The notes below the pieces were generated by a model. It saw only the letters and a program-made list of their open reading frames with translations, did not search any database and had not been told where the DNA came from. Made by a program: the position numbers and the translations under genes. 64,000 nucleotides of DNA from T3Sed10-241 sp036796255 (GTDB lineage: Bacteria > Bacteroidota > Bacteroidia > Flavobacteriales_D > Cryomorphaceae), in NCBI GenBank assembly GCA_036796255.1, contig DAIRDH010000001.1, forward strand, positions 88,298 through 152,297. The letters run 5' to 3'. Of this stretch, positions 51,665 through 61,010 are shown piece by piece. How positions within the stretch are numbered: position 1 is the first letter of the stretch; each line of letters begins with the position of its first letter.

Positions 51665-53932
51665 GTGCGTATGGACAACTTGAACTCAAATCCTCAATTG
51701 GGGATTGCTTCAGGTGGAGCACAGTCTTCCGCCATCGCAGACATCCCATTGGACAACATTGACCGGATTGAATACATCCCAGGTGGTGCTGCAACTACTT
51801 TGTACGGTGCTGATGCCGCTAATGGCGTACTTCAGATATTCACCAAAAGAGGTAAAGCCGGCGACAATTATGTCAATTTTGAGATCCAGCAAGGCGCCAT
51901 TTCTGGTACCGGAGACTTCTTGCGTTATAAAAGAACAGGTGAAGCCCTGTTTGAAACTGGATACCACCAGGATTACCGAATCGGATTTGGTGGAGGTGGG
52001 GCTAAGACCAATTACTCTTTCTCAGCCAATCTTCACCAAAACAATGGCTTTAATGACATCAATGAAACGGTAAGGAGAAACATTCGCTCAACCATATCCA
52101 CGGAGATAAATGATTGGTTGACATACTCTAACTCATTTACCTACGGCAACATGGAGTTTAACCGGGATTACAACGCAAACACTGCCTTCGCCCGATTTGG
52201 AAATTTGGAAGGAGGCCAGTTTGGCAATCTGGATGACCTCACCGATGCAGAGTTTAATGAACTGCGAGATGGGCTTCGGGAAGAAGGGGAACAAACTGAC
52301 GTCACTGAACGGATCAACAGATTCCAGTTTGCGAACAATTTCAAATTCAATATCACTGATAACTTAAAGGCCAGTTTCGATATAGGCATTGACTCAAGGA
52401 ATTCAGTGCAGCGGGAAGGTCTGACCAATGAGCTTCAAATTCTTAAAGGATTTTTCCCTGTAGGAACTACAAACCAAGGGTCAATTACAGTTTCAGAACG
52501 GAATTTTAACGTTGTTACCAGTAACCTGAACTTTCAGCATACTTATGACACTGAAGACTGGAGTTTTATAACCACGGCGGGTGCACAGGTGTTCAGGGAG
52601 AATGATGTCCAACGTTCAATCACTGCAAATGAGGTGGTAGATGGTTCTATTTCCATCAACAACTCTGCAAGTCAAAATGCAACCGACTTCTTCAGGGTAC
52701 TTTCCAGTTATGGCATCTATATCGCTGAGAATTTGGGATACAGAGACTTTATCTATTTAGATTTGGGTCTGCGTTTTGACGGTAATTCAGCATTTGGAGA
52801 AGAGATTGGATTAATTGCCCTGCCGAAAATAGGAGCTTCAGTAATTATCTCTGAAATACCCGGTCTGGAGGATAGATTTGGAGAGACCTTCACTTTCTTG
52901 AAAGTACGTGGTAACTACGGACAGTCTTCAATTTTCCCGAGGGCTTTTGCCAATCAGCAAACATTTAACGCACCTCCTTTCCTCGGACAACTATCTTTCA
53001 ACTTTGCCAATCCAGGTGATCCAACCCTTACTTCAGAAATCGCTTCTACGACAGAATTTGGCCTTGACCTGGGTATGTTTAAAGGAAAAGTTAACCTCGG
53101 GTTTACCTACTACAATACCATTACGGATGGAGCATTATTTACACCACCACCAGCTCCATCATCTGGTCAACAAGCACAATTGCGTAACGTAGGTGAAATC
53201 CAGAATACAGGCGTGGAGCTTTCATTGAACTATGAAGTAATCAGTACTTCTAAACACAACCTGAACCTCGGTGTGAGCTACAACTATAACGACAACTTCA
53301 TGAACAGCACTGGTGGAGCCCCTGAGTTTTCAGTTGGAGGTTTCCAATTTCTCGGATCATTTGTGCGTGCCGGCCAGCCACTTGGATACCTTAGGGGTGA
53401 CTTGTCTACACTCAATCCAGATGGTACAGCCAACATTGAGCGCAATGCTTTCCTTGGAACTACGTTCGCCCCAACATTTGGATCTTTCAATCTCTCCTAC
53501 ACATACAACAACAAGTGGAATCTCTTTATCAATGGAGACTACCAGCACGGTGCAAGCGGGGTAAATGTGGATGATGTACTTCGATTCTTTGGTGGAGTTG
53601 CTGACGAAGACCGTATTCCTCAGGAATTGCAAGATCCTGATCTGGGTTTGGGATTCTTCGATCTGGCATCATACTGGGTTGAAGAAGCCAATTACCTTAA
53701 GATTCGAAATATCACCCTTGGCTACACCATCGGCAATGTTGGTAAAACATTTAAGAATGCGAGTGTCTCGTTCAGTGTCTTGAACGCACTTAATTTCGTG
53801 TCATCCAGTTTTGATCCAGATGCAACAGGTGCAGGTATCGCCGCTCAGGGTGGCTTTGCAGGTGGAGGATTCGCTTTTGGTACGGAATCCATGCCGCGCA
53901 TGTTCATCGGCTCTGTTAAATTCAGTTTGTAA
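51665..53932 (+). CDS. SusC-like receptor, plug end and barrel segment
   Basis: The open frame resumes at 51575; the first ATG gives 755 residues from 51671 (an upstream GTG at 51665 is in frame). It contains the end of the plug (DIPLDNIDRIEYIPGGAATT, LYGADAANGVLQIFTKRGK) and the whole barrel (TYYNTITDGALFTPPPAPSS, NKWNLFINGDYQHGASGVNV), ending SMPRMFIGSVKFSL, the normal C-terminal strand. It has no signal peptide of its own, so on its own it is unlikely to reach the outer membrane. Confidence 0.6.
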   Translation: MRMDNLNSNPQLGIASGGAQSSAIADIPLDNIDRIEYIPGGAATTLYGADAANGVLQIFTKRGKAGDNYVNFEIQQGAISGTGDFLRYKRTGEALFETGYHQDYRIGFGGGGAKTNYSFSANLHQNNGFNDINETVRRNIRSTISTEINDWLTYSNSFTYGNMEFNRDYNANTAFARFGNLEGGQFGNLDDLTDAEFNELRDGLREEGEQTDVTERINRFQFANNFKFNITDNLKASFDIGIDSRNSVQREGLTNELQILKGFFPVGTTNQGSITVSERNFNVVTSNLNFQHTYDTEDWSFITTAGAQVFRENDVQRSITANEVVDGSISINNSASQNATDFFRVLSSYGIYIAENLGYRDFIYLDLGLRFDGNSAFGEEIGLIALPKIGASVIISEIPGLEDRFGETFTFLKVRGNYGQSSIFPRAFANQQTFNAPPFLGQLSFNFANPGDPTLTSEIASTTEFGLDLGMFKGKVNLGFTYYNTITDGALFTPPPAPSSGQQAQLRNVGEIQNTGVELSLNYEVISTSKHNLNLGVSYNYNDNFMNSTGGAPEFSVGGFQFLGSFVRAGQPLGYLRGDLSTLNPDGTANIERNAFLGTTFAPTFGSFNLSYTYNNKWNLFINGDYQHGASGVNVDDVLRFFGGVADEDRIPQELQDPDLGLGFFDLASYWVEEANYLKIRNITLGYTIGNVGKTFKNASVSFSVLNALNFVSSSFDPDATGAGIAAQGGFAGGGFAFGTESMPRMFIGSVKFSL

Positions 53933-53945
53933 AATGAAATCCGAT

Positions 53946-55373
53946 ATGAAAAAGTTCCTAAACATAATACTCGGTCTCACGCTCATTACAGCATGTAATC
54001 TTGGAGACCCATTTGAAGTAGTTAACCCTAACCTTGATGAAAGTATCATTGGTACTGCCAATTCATCGCAGGCTTGGTTAACTGGTGTTGAAAGGCAAAT
54101 GACCATTTCGACAAATTATTGGGCTGCGCCAAATGAAATCGCCAGTGATAATTACGAAAATACCAACACCTTCTTCAATCAGTTTCTTGACAACTTGACG
54201 TTTAATTTTGTCGACAACGATGTGAACCTTGTTCACAGAGGGGTCGCCAGGTTGCGCGAAATGGCTCTTTTTGGTTTGAATGAAGTCGGACCTGCAAATG
54301 CAGGGTATACTGATGAAATCAGATCACAATACCTCTTCTACGCGGGCATGTCGCACGTGTGGGCCGCTGATTTGTACCAGGCAGTTCCTACTGAACCTCA
54401 AGGCCCATTGATACCCCGATTGCAGCATGCAGATTTGGCTGTCGATTACTTTACACAAGCACTTGCTGCCGATCCCTCCAATAATGCAGCTTTGATGGGC
54501 AGGGCCAGGGCACATTACAGGGCTGGCCGCAAGGCTGAAGCTGTTGCTGATGCGCAGGCAGTAATCGCTGCCGATCCAATGCACCTGAAAAATGTTCAAT
54601 TTGACCCCATTAACTCCGACGGTACAAACGTTGGATTTAACTACACCATTAATAACTTGCAGCTGGCATTGTTTGACAGGGGCGGTTTCGATGACTTGCA
54701 GCCATTGCCAAGGCTCGATTTCCTCGACCCCAAGTTGTATGCAATCAGTGCAAATGTTAGTTCGCCTATCGCGTTGACAAAAGCGGAAGAAGCCCATTTT
54801 ATAATTGCCGAAGCCCAGCTTTCTGATGGAGATGTGCCGGCAGCACGTCAAACCTTGAAAAACCTGATTGATTTGGTCGCAGAAAGGCCTACGGCCACTT
54901 TCGATGATAGTCAAGAGGACCGAACGCAGCGTGCTCCAGGCTCCAGGCCGGATACATCAGCAGTAATTGTTGATGGACGCGAAGGGCTTGTGTTAGATAG
55001 GAAGTCGGGTTTGGTTACCGTTCCTATTGTTAGTGGTACTTCCATTACTCCAGAGATGCTCGACGATATCAGCGATGAAGTGGATATGCTGGAAATGCTT
55101 TACCTTATGCGTCAGGAAGTATTTATCGCTGAAGGACGACGTTTTTCAGATATGGGCTTGACATATATCATGTCTGAAAATGAGATACTTCTAAATGACA
55201 ATGTTACTATGGCTTCGTCAATTGCTGATATTCCCCCGTTTATTGAGGCAGTTCGCAGTCAACTTGATGACATAGACTATGATCCGGAAACACTTGTTGC
55301 AACGATTCCTGTCAATGTGAACCGTATCATCGCTGAGAATAGAACCTCACCATACGTGTGCCCATTTCATTAA
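53946..55373 (+). CDS. SusD/RagB-like outer-membrane lipoprotein
   Basis: From the ATG at 53946 (an ATG at 53934 is also possible) the 475-residue protein has a lipoprotein signal (MKKFLNIILGLTLITACNLG). The SusD layout follows: PNLDESIIGTANSSQAWLTG, a TPR region (HADLAVDYFTQALAADPSNN, AALMGRARAHYRAGRKAEAV), then LTKAEEAHFIIAEAQLSDGD, LYLMRQEVFIAEGRRFSDMG and a C-terminal strand. It caps the SusC barrel at the cell surface and binds the ligand. The gene is intact although the SusC partner has two stops. Confidence 0.9.
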   Translation: MKKFLNIILGLTLITACNLGDPFEVVNPNLDESIIGTANSSQAWLTGVERQMTISTNYWAAPNEIASDNYENTNTFFNQFLDNLTFNFVDNDVNLVHRGVARLREMALFGLNEVGPANAGYTDEIRSQYLFYAGMSHVWAADLYQAVPTEPQGPLIPRLQHADLAVDYFTQALAADPSNNAALMGRARAHYRAGRKAEAVADAQAVIAADPMHLKNVQFDPINSDGTNVGFNYTINNLQLALFDRGGFDDLQPLPRLDFLDPKLYAISANVSSPIALTKAEEAHFIIAEAQLSDGDVPAARQTLKNLIDLVAERPTATFDDSQEDRTQRAPGSRPDTSAVIVDGREGLVLDRKSGLVTVPIVSGTSITPEMLDDISDEVDMLEMLYLMRQEVFIAEGRRFSDMGLTYIMSENEILLNDNVTMASSIADIPPFIEAVRSQLDDIDYDPETLVATIPVNVNRIIAENRTSPYVCPFH

Positions 55374-55403
55374 GTGATATTGCACAATGAACCCTTGATA
55401 AAA

Positions 55404-55430
55404 AACCCCTCCGCACGGAGGGGTTTTTTG
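55404..55430 (+). terminator. Rho-independent terminator of the SusCD unit
   Basis: AACCCCTCCG (55404-55413) pairs with CGGAGGGGTT (55416-55425) around a 2-base turn and is followed by six T. It lies about 30 bases after the SusD stop. Confidence 0.93.
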
Positions 55431-55524
55431 CTTTCTACTGTATCCTTGACTGACAGAAGATGTAACCCTAAAGCAGTTTTTTGGGTTTAAATAATGCGAT
55501 ATGCAATCATGAAAAGGGAAGGCT

Positions 55525-55701
55525 ATGAACACGAAACTAATAAGCGGACTAAAAGCCAATGACTTTAAGCGGCTGTTGCAGGTGCCCGAGCATGAAGTGC
55601 TTGGAGAAATCATTAGGTTGAACTGTACCAGCTACTCCAATGGTCTTGATGTGATTCGCGTGTGTACTCTACTGCGCGAACGGCGAAATCAACACCAATG
55701 A
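55525..55701 (+). CDS. Orphan 58-residue small protein
   Basis: An ATG at 55525 opens 58 codons ending with TGA at 55699-55701. The product (MNTKLISGLKANDFKRLLQV ... VIRVCTLLRERRNQHQ) is soluble, basic at the C-terminus and probably all-helical, without signal peptide. It lies between the SusCD terminator and a second strong terminator that starts 10 bases after its stop, so it looks like an independent expressed unit. No family was recognised. It could be a small regulator or the short partner of the two-component genes downstream; both are guesses. Confidence 0.5.
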   Translation: MNTKLISGLKANDFKRLLQVPEHEVLGEIIRLNCTSYSNGLDVIRVCTLLRERRNQHQ

Positions 55702-55711
55702 AATTCTTTAG

Positions 55712-55747
55712 AACCGTCTCGTTCATCAAACGAGACGGTTTTTTTTT
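55712..55747 (+). terminator. Strong terminator after the small ORF
   Basis: AACCGTCTCGTT (55712-55723) pairs perfectly with AACGAGACGGTT (55729-55740) around a 5-base loop, followed by a T run to 55747. A 12-bp stem in a region with no other gene supports real transcription of 55525-55701. Confidence 0.95.
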
Positions 55748-55807
55748 GATTTGTTAGCTCCTCGTTAAAGAACGGTTCAATGAATGAACTAGCTTTATCT
55801 TCACATC

Positions 55808-57145
55808 ATGAGCCGTCGACTTATTGCCACCCTTTTACTACTCGCCACGCTGTCAGTGGCCGGAATCATCGTAACCCAAATCTATTGGCTCGACAAGGCA
55901 TTCAAAGTTCAGCAGAGCCAACTGGATCTGCGCAAGGAACAAGCGCTTGCCGAGGCCAAGCAATTCAACGACAGGGTAACCATCGCACTCACCAATGTGG
56001 CCAACGAAATCCTGACCATCAACAATGATCCTGCAAAGCTTTTCGAAGCTGTGAAGCAAATTCGCCCAAATTATTTCACCGTGGCCATCAATGACACGGT
56101 GCATCCCTACTTGCTCGAGAGCCTCCTGATCCGCGAGTTTGAACAGCGCAATATCGGCGAGAACTTCGAGTATGGCGTGTACGACTGTTTTACCGACAGC
56201 ATCGTTTATGGCAATTATGTAGCCATTTCCAACGACAGCACTTTGGTACAAAAGGCCGAGTCAGCCCCGCAAATCAAGTGGGACAAAGACGGACATTATT
56301 TCGGTGTCTTTTTTCCCGACAGGGAGGGTTTTGAAATGTCGGCCATGAAAAGTCAGGTGTCCACCTGGGCTTTCTCCGCCACAATCAGCTTCATCGTGTT
56401 CTTGTTTTTCGCCTATGCCATTTACATCATTCTGAGGCAAAAGCGCCTTTCGGAAATGAAGACCGACTTCATCAACAACATGACCCATGAGCTGAAAACG
56501 CCCATTTCAACCATTTCGCTCTCAAGCGAAGTGCTCCTGGGCAGCAATATTGCCACGCAGCCGGAAAGGCTTAAGCAGTATGCACAACTCATTTTCAATG
56601 AGAACCACCGGCTAAGGCTACAGGTTGAAAAAGTGCTCCAATTGGCAGCGCTCGACAGGGAAAAGGTCAGGCTGAATATCGAGCAAATGGACATGCACCA
56701 GCTTGTGACAAGTGCCAAAGCCGCCCTTGAGATGGTGCACAGTGCAGACATTTTGAGCATTTCACTTCAGCTTGAGGCTGAGCAGCATATTATAGAAGCC
56801 GATGCCGTGCACGTGGGCAACATTGTGCACAACCTGCTCGACAATGCCATCAAGTACAGCGGCGACCGCGCTGAAATTGACGTGAAAAGTTCCAACAATG
56901 AAAAGGAATTCATCCTTCAAATCAAGGACAAAGGAATTGGTATCCCCAAGAAGTCTCAGGGGTTTATCTTTGATAAATTTTACCGCGTACCCACTGGCGA
57001 TGTGCACGATGTGAAAGGTTTCGGCCTTGGACTGTATTATGTGAGCGAGATGGTCAAAGCGCATCGTGGCCGCATACAGGTGGAGAGCATTGAAGGAAAA
57101 GGAGCTACATTTACGATCACCTTACCCATTAAATCAGCACAATGA
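55808..57145 (+). CDS. Two-component sensor histidine kinase
   Basis: The 445-residue kinase has an N-terminal TM helix (TLLLLATLSVAGIIVTQIYW), a roughly 175-residue periplasmic sensor domain without a recognised family, and a second TM helix (SATISFIVFLFFAYAIYIIL). The HisKA H-box is INNMTHELKTPISTISLSSE. The ATPase domain shows N, G1 and G2 boxes (NIVHNLLDNAIKYSGD, IKDKGIGIPKKSQGF, FGLGLYYVSEMVKAHRGRIQ). It phosphorylates the regulator whose ATG overlaps its stop by 4 bases. The pair resembles RprXY-type Bacteroidota systems; the signal is unknown. Confidence 0.92.
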   Translation: MSRRLIATLLLLATLSVAGIIVTQIYWLDKAFKVQQSQLDLRKEQALAEAKQFNDRVTIALTNVANEILTINNDPAKLFEAVKQIRPNYFTVAINDTVHPYLLESLLIREFEQRNIGENFEYGVYDCFTDSIVYGNYVAISNDSTLVQKAESAPQIKWDKDGHYFGVFFPDREGFEMSAMKSQVSTWAFSATISFIVFLFFAYAIYIILRQKRLSEMKTDFINNMTHELKTPISTISLSSEVLLGSNIATQPERLKQYAQLIFNENHRLRLQVEKVLQLAALDREKVRLNIEQMDMHQLVTSAKAALEMVHSADILSISLQLEAEQHIIEADAVHVGNIVHNLLDNAIKYSGDRAEIDVKSSNNEKEFILQIKDKGIGIPKKSQGFIFDKFYRVPTGDVHDVKGFGLGLYYVSEMVKAHRGRIQVESIEGKGATFTITLPIKSAQ

Positions 57146-57855
57146 GCAATCAGGCCACTGCCATACTTCTGGTTGAAGATGACCCCGGATTGGGTTTTGT
57201 AATTCAGGACACCCTGCGCGAGCAAGGCTATGTGGTGCATTTGTGTCGGGATGGCAAGGAGGGATTGATGCAGTTCAACAAGCAGGCCTACGACCTTTGC
57301 GTGCTCGACGTCATGATGCCCAAAAAAGATGGTTTTGAGCTGGCCCGCGATATACGGAAGTTAAATACAGAGATTCCCATCGTTTTCCTTTCGGCAAAAG
57401 GGATGGTCGAGGACAAAGTCAAAGGATTTAAAAGTGGCGCAGACGATTACATCACCAAACCATTCAGCAATGAGGAGTTTCTGCTGAGACTGGAAGCCAT
57501 TTTGCGCAGAAGCGCGACAGATACAACTGCGGAAAACGCAGCGGCAACCATTGAAATCGGCAGTTATACCTTCGATCCACAAAATTTTGAACTCAAAGGC
57601 AGCAACAGCTCCAAAACCTTAACGCGCAAAGAAGCCGACATTCTTAAACTCCTCTGCGACCGAAAGAACCAGGTGATTGAACGCGAGTTGATCACCAACC
57701 TTATCTGGGGAGACGACAGTTACTTCGTAGGCCGCAGCCTTGATGTATTTATCACGAAATTGCGCAAGTACCTCTCCGACGATCCCGACGTGACCATTGC
57801 CAATGTGCACGGAATCGGCTTCAAGCTGGAAGTGCCAGATGTCGAGGGTAACTGA
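57142..57855 (+). CDS. OmpR-family response regulator
   Basis: The 237-residue protein has a receiver domain (AILLVEDDPGLGFVIQDTLR; phospho-Asp in LCVLDVMMPKKDGFELAR; Thr/Ser and Lys in VFLSAKGMVEDKVKGF and DYITKPFSNEEF). A C-terminal winged-helix DNA-binding domain follows (LTRKEADILKLLCDRKNQVI, GRSLDVFITKLRKYLSDDP, IANVHGIGFKLEV). It is translationally coupled to the kinase (ATGA overlap). Confidence 0.94.
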   Translation: MSNQATAILLVEDDPGLGFVIQDTLREQGYVVHLCRDGKEGLMQFNKQAYDLCVLDVMMPKKDGFELARDIRKLNTEIPIVFLSAKGMVEDKVKGFKSGADDYITKPFSNEEFLLRLEAILRRSATDTTAENAAATIEIGSYTFDPQNFELKGSNSSKTLTRKEADILKLLCDRKNQVIERELITNLIWGDDSYFVGRSLDVFITKLRKYLSDDPDVTIANVHGIGFKLEVPDVEGN

Positions 57856-57935
57856 GCCCCTTAACGCCAATTTGTAAGGTGATAAAGACTATATGCTCAT
57901 AACATATGGCTATCACAGCGCCCTGAAATAAGCCG

Positions 57936-57943
57936 TAATTTTG
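57936..57943 (+). promoter_or_regulatory. -7 element of the MFS gene
   Basis: TAATTTTG is a perfect TAnnTTTG ending only 9 bases before the ATG at 57953, so the transcript would be leaderless or nearly so. An in-frame TTG at 57941 overlaps the box and is not a credible start. No good -33 box was seen. Confidence 0.5.
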
Positions 57944-57952
57944 CCGCTGCAA

Positions 57953-59143
57953 ATGAAGAAAGAGCGCGGCCTCCTGCTGATTCTCGCAGGCATCAATTTT
58001 ACCACCATCATGGATTTTATGATCATGATGCCGCTCGGCCCACAGTTCAAGCGAATTTTTGATATCGGTCCGGCGATGTGGAGTACCGTGATCTCGTCCT
58101 ACACCTTTGCCGCAGCTATTTCTGGCTTTCTCGCCATTTTCTTTCTAGACGCATTCGACCGTCGAAAGGCGCTCATTTTTATGTACGGGGGTTTTATCAT
58201 AGCTACTTTTCTGGTCGGCTTTGCACCAAGCGTACCGCTGCTGCTTGCCGCAAGGGCCCTCACGGGTTTCTTTGGTGGCATTATCGGTGCCTTAGTTCTT
58301 TCAATCGTCGGCGACATCATTCCAGCTGAGCGCCGTGGCAAAGCCATAGGAATTATCATGACTGGATTTTCGGCAGCTGCTTCGCTCGGCGTGCCGGTTG
58401 GTCTGGCACTGGGTACCACATTTGGCTGGCGCTTTGCCTTCTTCATGATCGCGGCTTTATCCTCTATCCTTTTCGTGCTCGCCTGGCGGGTGGTGCCTGA
58501 AGTGCGCGCCCACCTCGGCAAGGCAGGCAATGTAATGCAAAGGGCCCTGCGCGCCATCACCTCCATCATTCGCGATTCAAATCAACTCAAGGCCTTGCTG
58601 TTTATGATTCTGATCGTTTTCGGACAGTTCAGCATCATTCCATTCATTTCGCCCTATATGGTGGCCAATGTAGGTTTTCAGGAGATTGAGCTCACCTATA
58701 TATACTTCACCGGTGGCATCCTCACAGTATTCACTTCACCTTGGTTTGGTAAGATTGCCGACCGTCATGGAAAGCACCGCACCTTTGGTGTACTTATGCT
58801 CCTATCATTGATTCCCATCTACGCAATTACGCATATGGCTCCGGTGCCTATCGCTTACGTATTGATATTCTCCAGTATGTTTTTCGTTTTTGCAGCGGGA
58901 AGGATGATTCCGGCATCTGCCGTGGTGGTGGCCACAGCCCACCCCGATTACCGCGGCACATTTATGAGTATACGCTCGGTGGCGGTGAGCCTCGGGCAGG
59001 GTATCGCAGCCTATTGTGCAGGCTTGATCATTTTTGAATTGCCTGACGGCAAATTGGAAAACTTCGGAACTGTAGGCTATATCGGGATAGCCACCAGCTT
59101 AGCCTCTTACTTTATTCTTAGAAAGATCGTGGATCGCTATTGA
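57953..59143 (+). CDS. Major facilitator superfamily transporter
   Basis: The 396-residue protein has about 12 membrane helices. Helix 1 is GLLLILAGINFTTIMDFMIM, helix 2 ends in LDAFDRRKALIF (the MFS loop 2-3 motif) and helix 5 has the antiporter-like GFSAAASLGVPVGLALGTTF. The loop between helices 8 and 9 is SPWFGKIADRHGKHRTFG. It resembles drug:H+ antiporters of the DHA1 type; the substrate is unknown. Confidence 0.9.
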   Translation: MKKERGLLLILAGINFTTIMDFMIMMPLGPQFKRIFDIGPAMWSTVISSYTFAAAISGFLAIFFLDAFDRRKALIFMYGGFIIATFLVGFAPSVPLLLAARALTGFFGGIIGALVLSIVGDIIPAERRGKAIGIIMTGFSAAASLGVPVGLALGTTFGWRFAFFMIAALSSILFVLAWRVVPEVRAHLGKAGNVMQRALRAITSIIRDSNQLKALLFMILIVFGQFSIIPFISPYMVANVGFQEIELTYIYFTGGILTVFTSPWFGKIADRHGKHRTFGVLMLLSLIPIYAITHMAPVPIAYVLIFSSMFFVFAAGRMIPASAVVVATAHPDYRGTFMSIRSVAVSLGQGIAAYCAGLIIFELPDGKLENFGTVGYIGIATSLASYFILRKIVDRY

Positions 59144-59156
59144 ATGCGGGCGCCCC

Positions 59157-61010
59157 TTAAGGCATTTTCTCAGGAATGATGCGCAAGGGCGTGCTATCGG
59201 GCGAATCGCCACGTATGGCGCGCAGCCTTTTGCGGGCTTCCACAACGTGGAGGCTGCCGGGAAAGTCGAGGATCAATTGACGGTACAGATCAGATGCCAT
59301 GGTCTCATCCTTTAACTTGAACTGTGTAAGGTCGGCCATCCTGAACAAGGCATCGTCGGCAGTGATGTCAAAGTAATGCTCCGCAACCACGCGCTGGTAA
59401 TATCCGATAGCCCCTTCGATGTTGCCGGTCGCTTCCCTGATTTTGGCTTTTTGCATCAACACCTCATCGCTGAGTGAGTGGTAGGGGTACTGCGACGTGA
59501 TGCTGTCTAAAGTGGCTTCGGCCTGTTCAAACTGCCTTTGGAGTATCATGAGGTCGGCCCTTGCGTACTTGAGCATAGGGTCCAGAATGGTATCCAGGTT
59601 TAAATTGTCCGTAATGAGCAAGGACAGGCGCATAGCGTCGTTACTGATCAGCTTGGAAGTACTTCCTTTCAGTACATCTAGCTGAGCTTGAGACCATTCA
59701 AAATCACCTACGTAATAGCTGATGCGCGCATTGAGCAGCTTGGCTTCAAAGCCAATCACGTCTTGCTTAAAGTCTTTATCAACCTGTGAGGCCAGGATGG
59801 ATGCATCCCAAATATAGTTTCGGGCCACCAGTATCTCAGCAAGCTGAAGCTTAAGCTCAGCTGCAGTCATAGGGGTGAGTCCCGGTAAGTCGAGTGCCTC
59901 ATTGAGGGTAACAGTAGCAGCCATCATATCACCGAGATAGCTGGATTCCAGTAAAGCCTTCTGCTGCAACAGGGCTACAGTTGCCTGATTTTGCCCCAGC
60001 TCGGCTATGGCTTCTTCATACTGCATCCGCAAAGTTTGCAGTGCCGCTGTATCCGGCGGGTAAGCTGTTCGTAAGTCTTCAAAATTGGCGCGGAGTTGTC
60101 CGGCTCTGGCGTAGGTGTAATAAGCGTTTTCAGGGCCTTTTTCAGCTACATAAGCGTAGCTTTTTGCGGCCACATTGTATGCGCCATTATTCATCGATAG
60201 CCCCGCGAGATTCAAGACGCGTTGCCCATCTTCACCCAGGCGTTTGTCAATGGCTTTGAGCTGGGTATAAGCGGCATTGAAGTCTCTGCGTTGCAGGAAA
60301 AGCCATGTGAGCATTTCTGCAAAAATGGTTTCCTGCGGATCTTTTTGAACGCGCTTGAGCAATTCAACACGGAGCAGTTCAGTTTCTTTGCTGTCTTCCG
60401 AGAGTTCGAGACTGCGGTTCAGCGAATTCTGCACTGTCTGTAAGTAGGCATTATTGAAGCTTATGAGGTCCAGGTATTCCACGATCATCCGCTCCTTGTC
60501 GCCCATTGTGCCATACAGACTGGCAATCTCATAATTGAAAGGGTAGCTGTTGTCCAGCAGCTTTTTGCCTTGCTGATAAGTTTCCAGTGCCAGCTCAAGC
60601 TTATTGCGCCTGATGAATTCATTGGCTGTGCGGATGATCAAGCCCTGACTTTTGGGCAATTCGCTGATGGCTTCGGCATAAGCCTTTTCGGCCGATTTCT
60701 CATCGCCCATGGCTTCGTAAATGGCACCCAAATCAATGTAGTAGATATTTGATTTGTAGCGCTTCATGTGCTGCTTTACCAGCTTCTCGGCATCTTTGTA
60801 TTCCTTAAGCTCTGTAAATGAACCGAGCAGGGCCGTGAAGTTGGCATTGTTGGGATCGGCGTTGTATAGCTTGGTATAGTACAGTTTGGATTTTTCGAAA
60901 TCGCCCTGTTCGAAATAGTAAGCTGCAAGCTGTTCATCGCTGGTGCCTTGTGCGACAGCAGATCCGATGCTGCAAAGTGCCAAAATAAAATATATCCCGT
61001 ATCTCGTCAT
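59157..61010 (-). CDS. Secreted TPR-repeat protein
   Basis: The 617-residue protein has a signal peptide (TRYGIYFILALCSIGSAVAQ) and TPR units along its length (AYYFEQGDFEKSKLYYTKLY, IDLGAIYEAMGDEKSAEKAY, AELKLQLAEILVARNYIWDA, KIREATGNIEGAIGYYQRVV). It ends with a Pro-rich tail (GDSPDSTPLRIIPEKMP). It is probably a periplasmic protein-binding scaffold. Its ATG overlaps the stop of the upstream lipoprotein gene by 4 bases, so it is coupled to it and through it to serS. Confidence 0.85.
   Translation of the reverse strand: MTRYGIYFILALCSIGSAVAQGTSDEQLAAYYFEQGDFEKSKLYYTKLYNADPNNANFTALLGSFTELKEYKDAEKLVKQHMKRYKSNIYYIDLGAIYEAMGDEKSAEKAYAEAISELPKSQGLIIRTANEFIRRNKLELALETYQQGKKLLDNSYPFNYEIASLYGTMGDKERMIVEYLDLISFNNAYLQTVQNSLNRSLELSEDSKETELLRVELLKRVQKDPQETIFAEMLTWLFLQRRDFNAAYTQLKAIDKRLGEDGQRVLNLAGLSMNNGAYNVAAKSYAYVAEKGPENAYYTYARAGQLRANFEDLRTAYPPDTAALQTLRMQYEEAIAELGQNQATVALLQQKALLESSYLGDMMAATVTLNEALDLPGLTPMTAAELKLQLAEILVARNYIWDASILASQVDKDFKQDVIGFEAKLLNARISYYVGDFEWSQAQLDVLKGSTSKLISNDAMRLSLLITDNLNLDTILDPMLKYARADLMILQRQFEQAEATLDSITSQYPYHSLSDEVLMQKAKIREATGNIEGAIGYYQRVVAEHYFDITADDALFRMADLTQFKLKDETMASDLYRQLILDFPGSLHVVEARKRLRAIRGDSPDSTPLRIIPEKMP

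Larger units (their letters stand above)
51110..53932 (+). pseudogene. SusC-like TonB receptor with two in-frame stops
   Basis: From the ATG at 51110 a single frame encodes a typical SusC/RagA receptor of about 940 residues to the TAA at 53930-53932, but it is interrupted twice. Codon 4 is TAA (51119-51121; MKF then stop then CTLVLVICMTCMIGFAQ) and a TAG lies at 51572-51574, between QIKL and SGQPGTASIIRTRG. No frameshift occurs and the protein reads normally on both sides of each stop. SusC exports no product itself; with the SusD lipoprotein it imports glycans or peptides. The gene may be a recent pseudogene, a strain with recoded or suppressed stops, or contain assembly errors. Confidence 0.8.

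Noticed and set aside
59148..59155. GGGCGCCC palindrome between convergent MFS and TPR genes
   Set aside because: Four-base half sites without loop or T tract; too weak to call a terminator.
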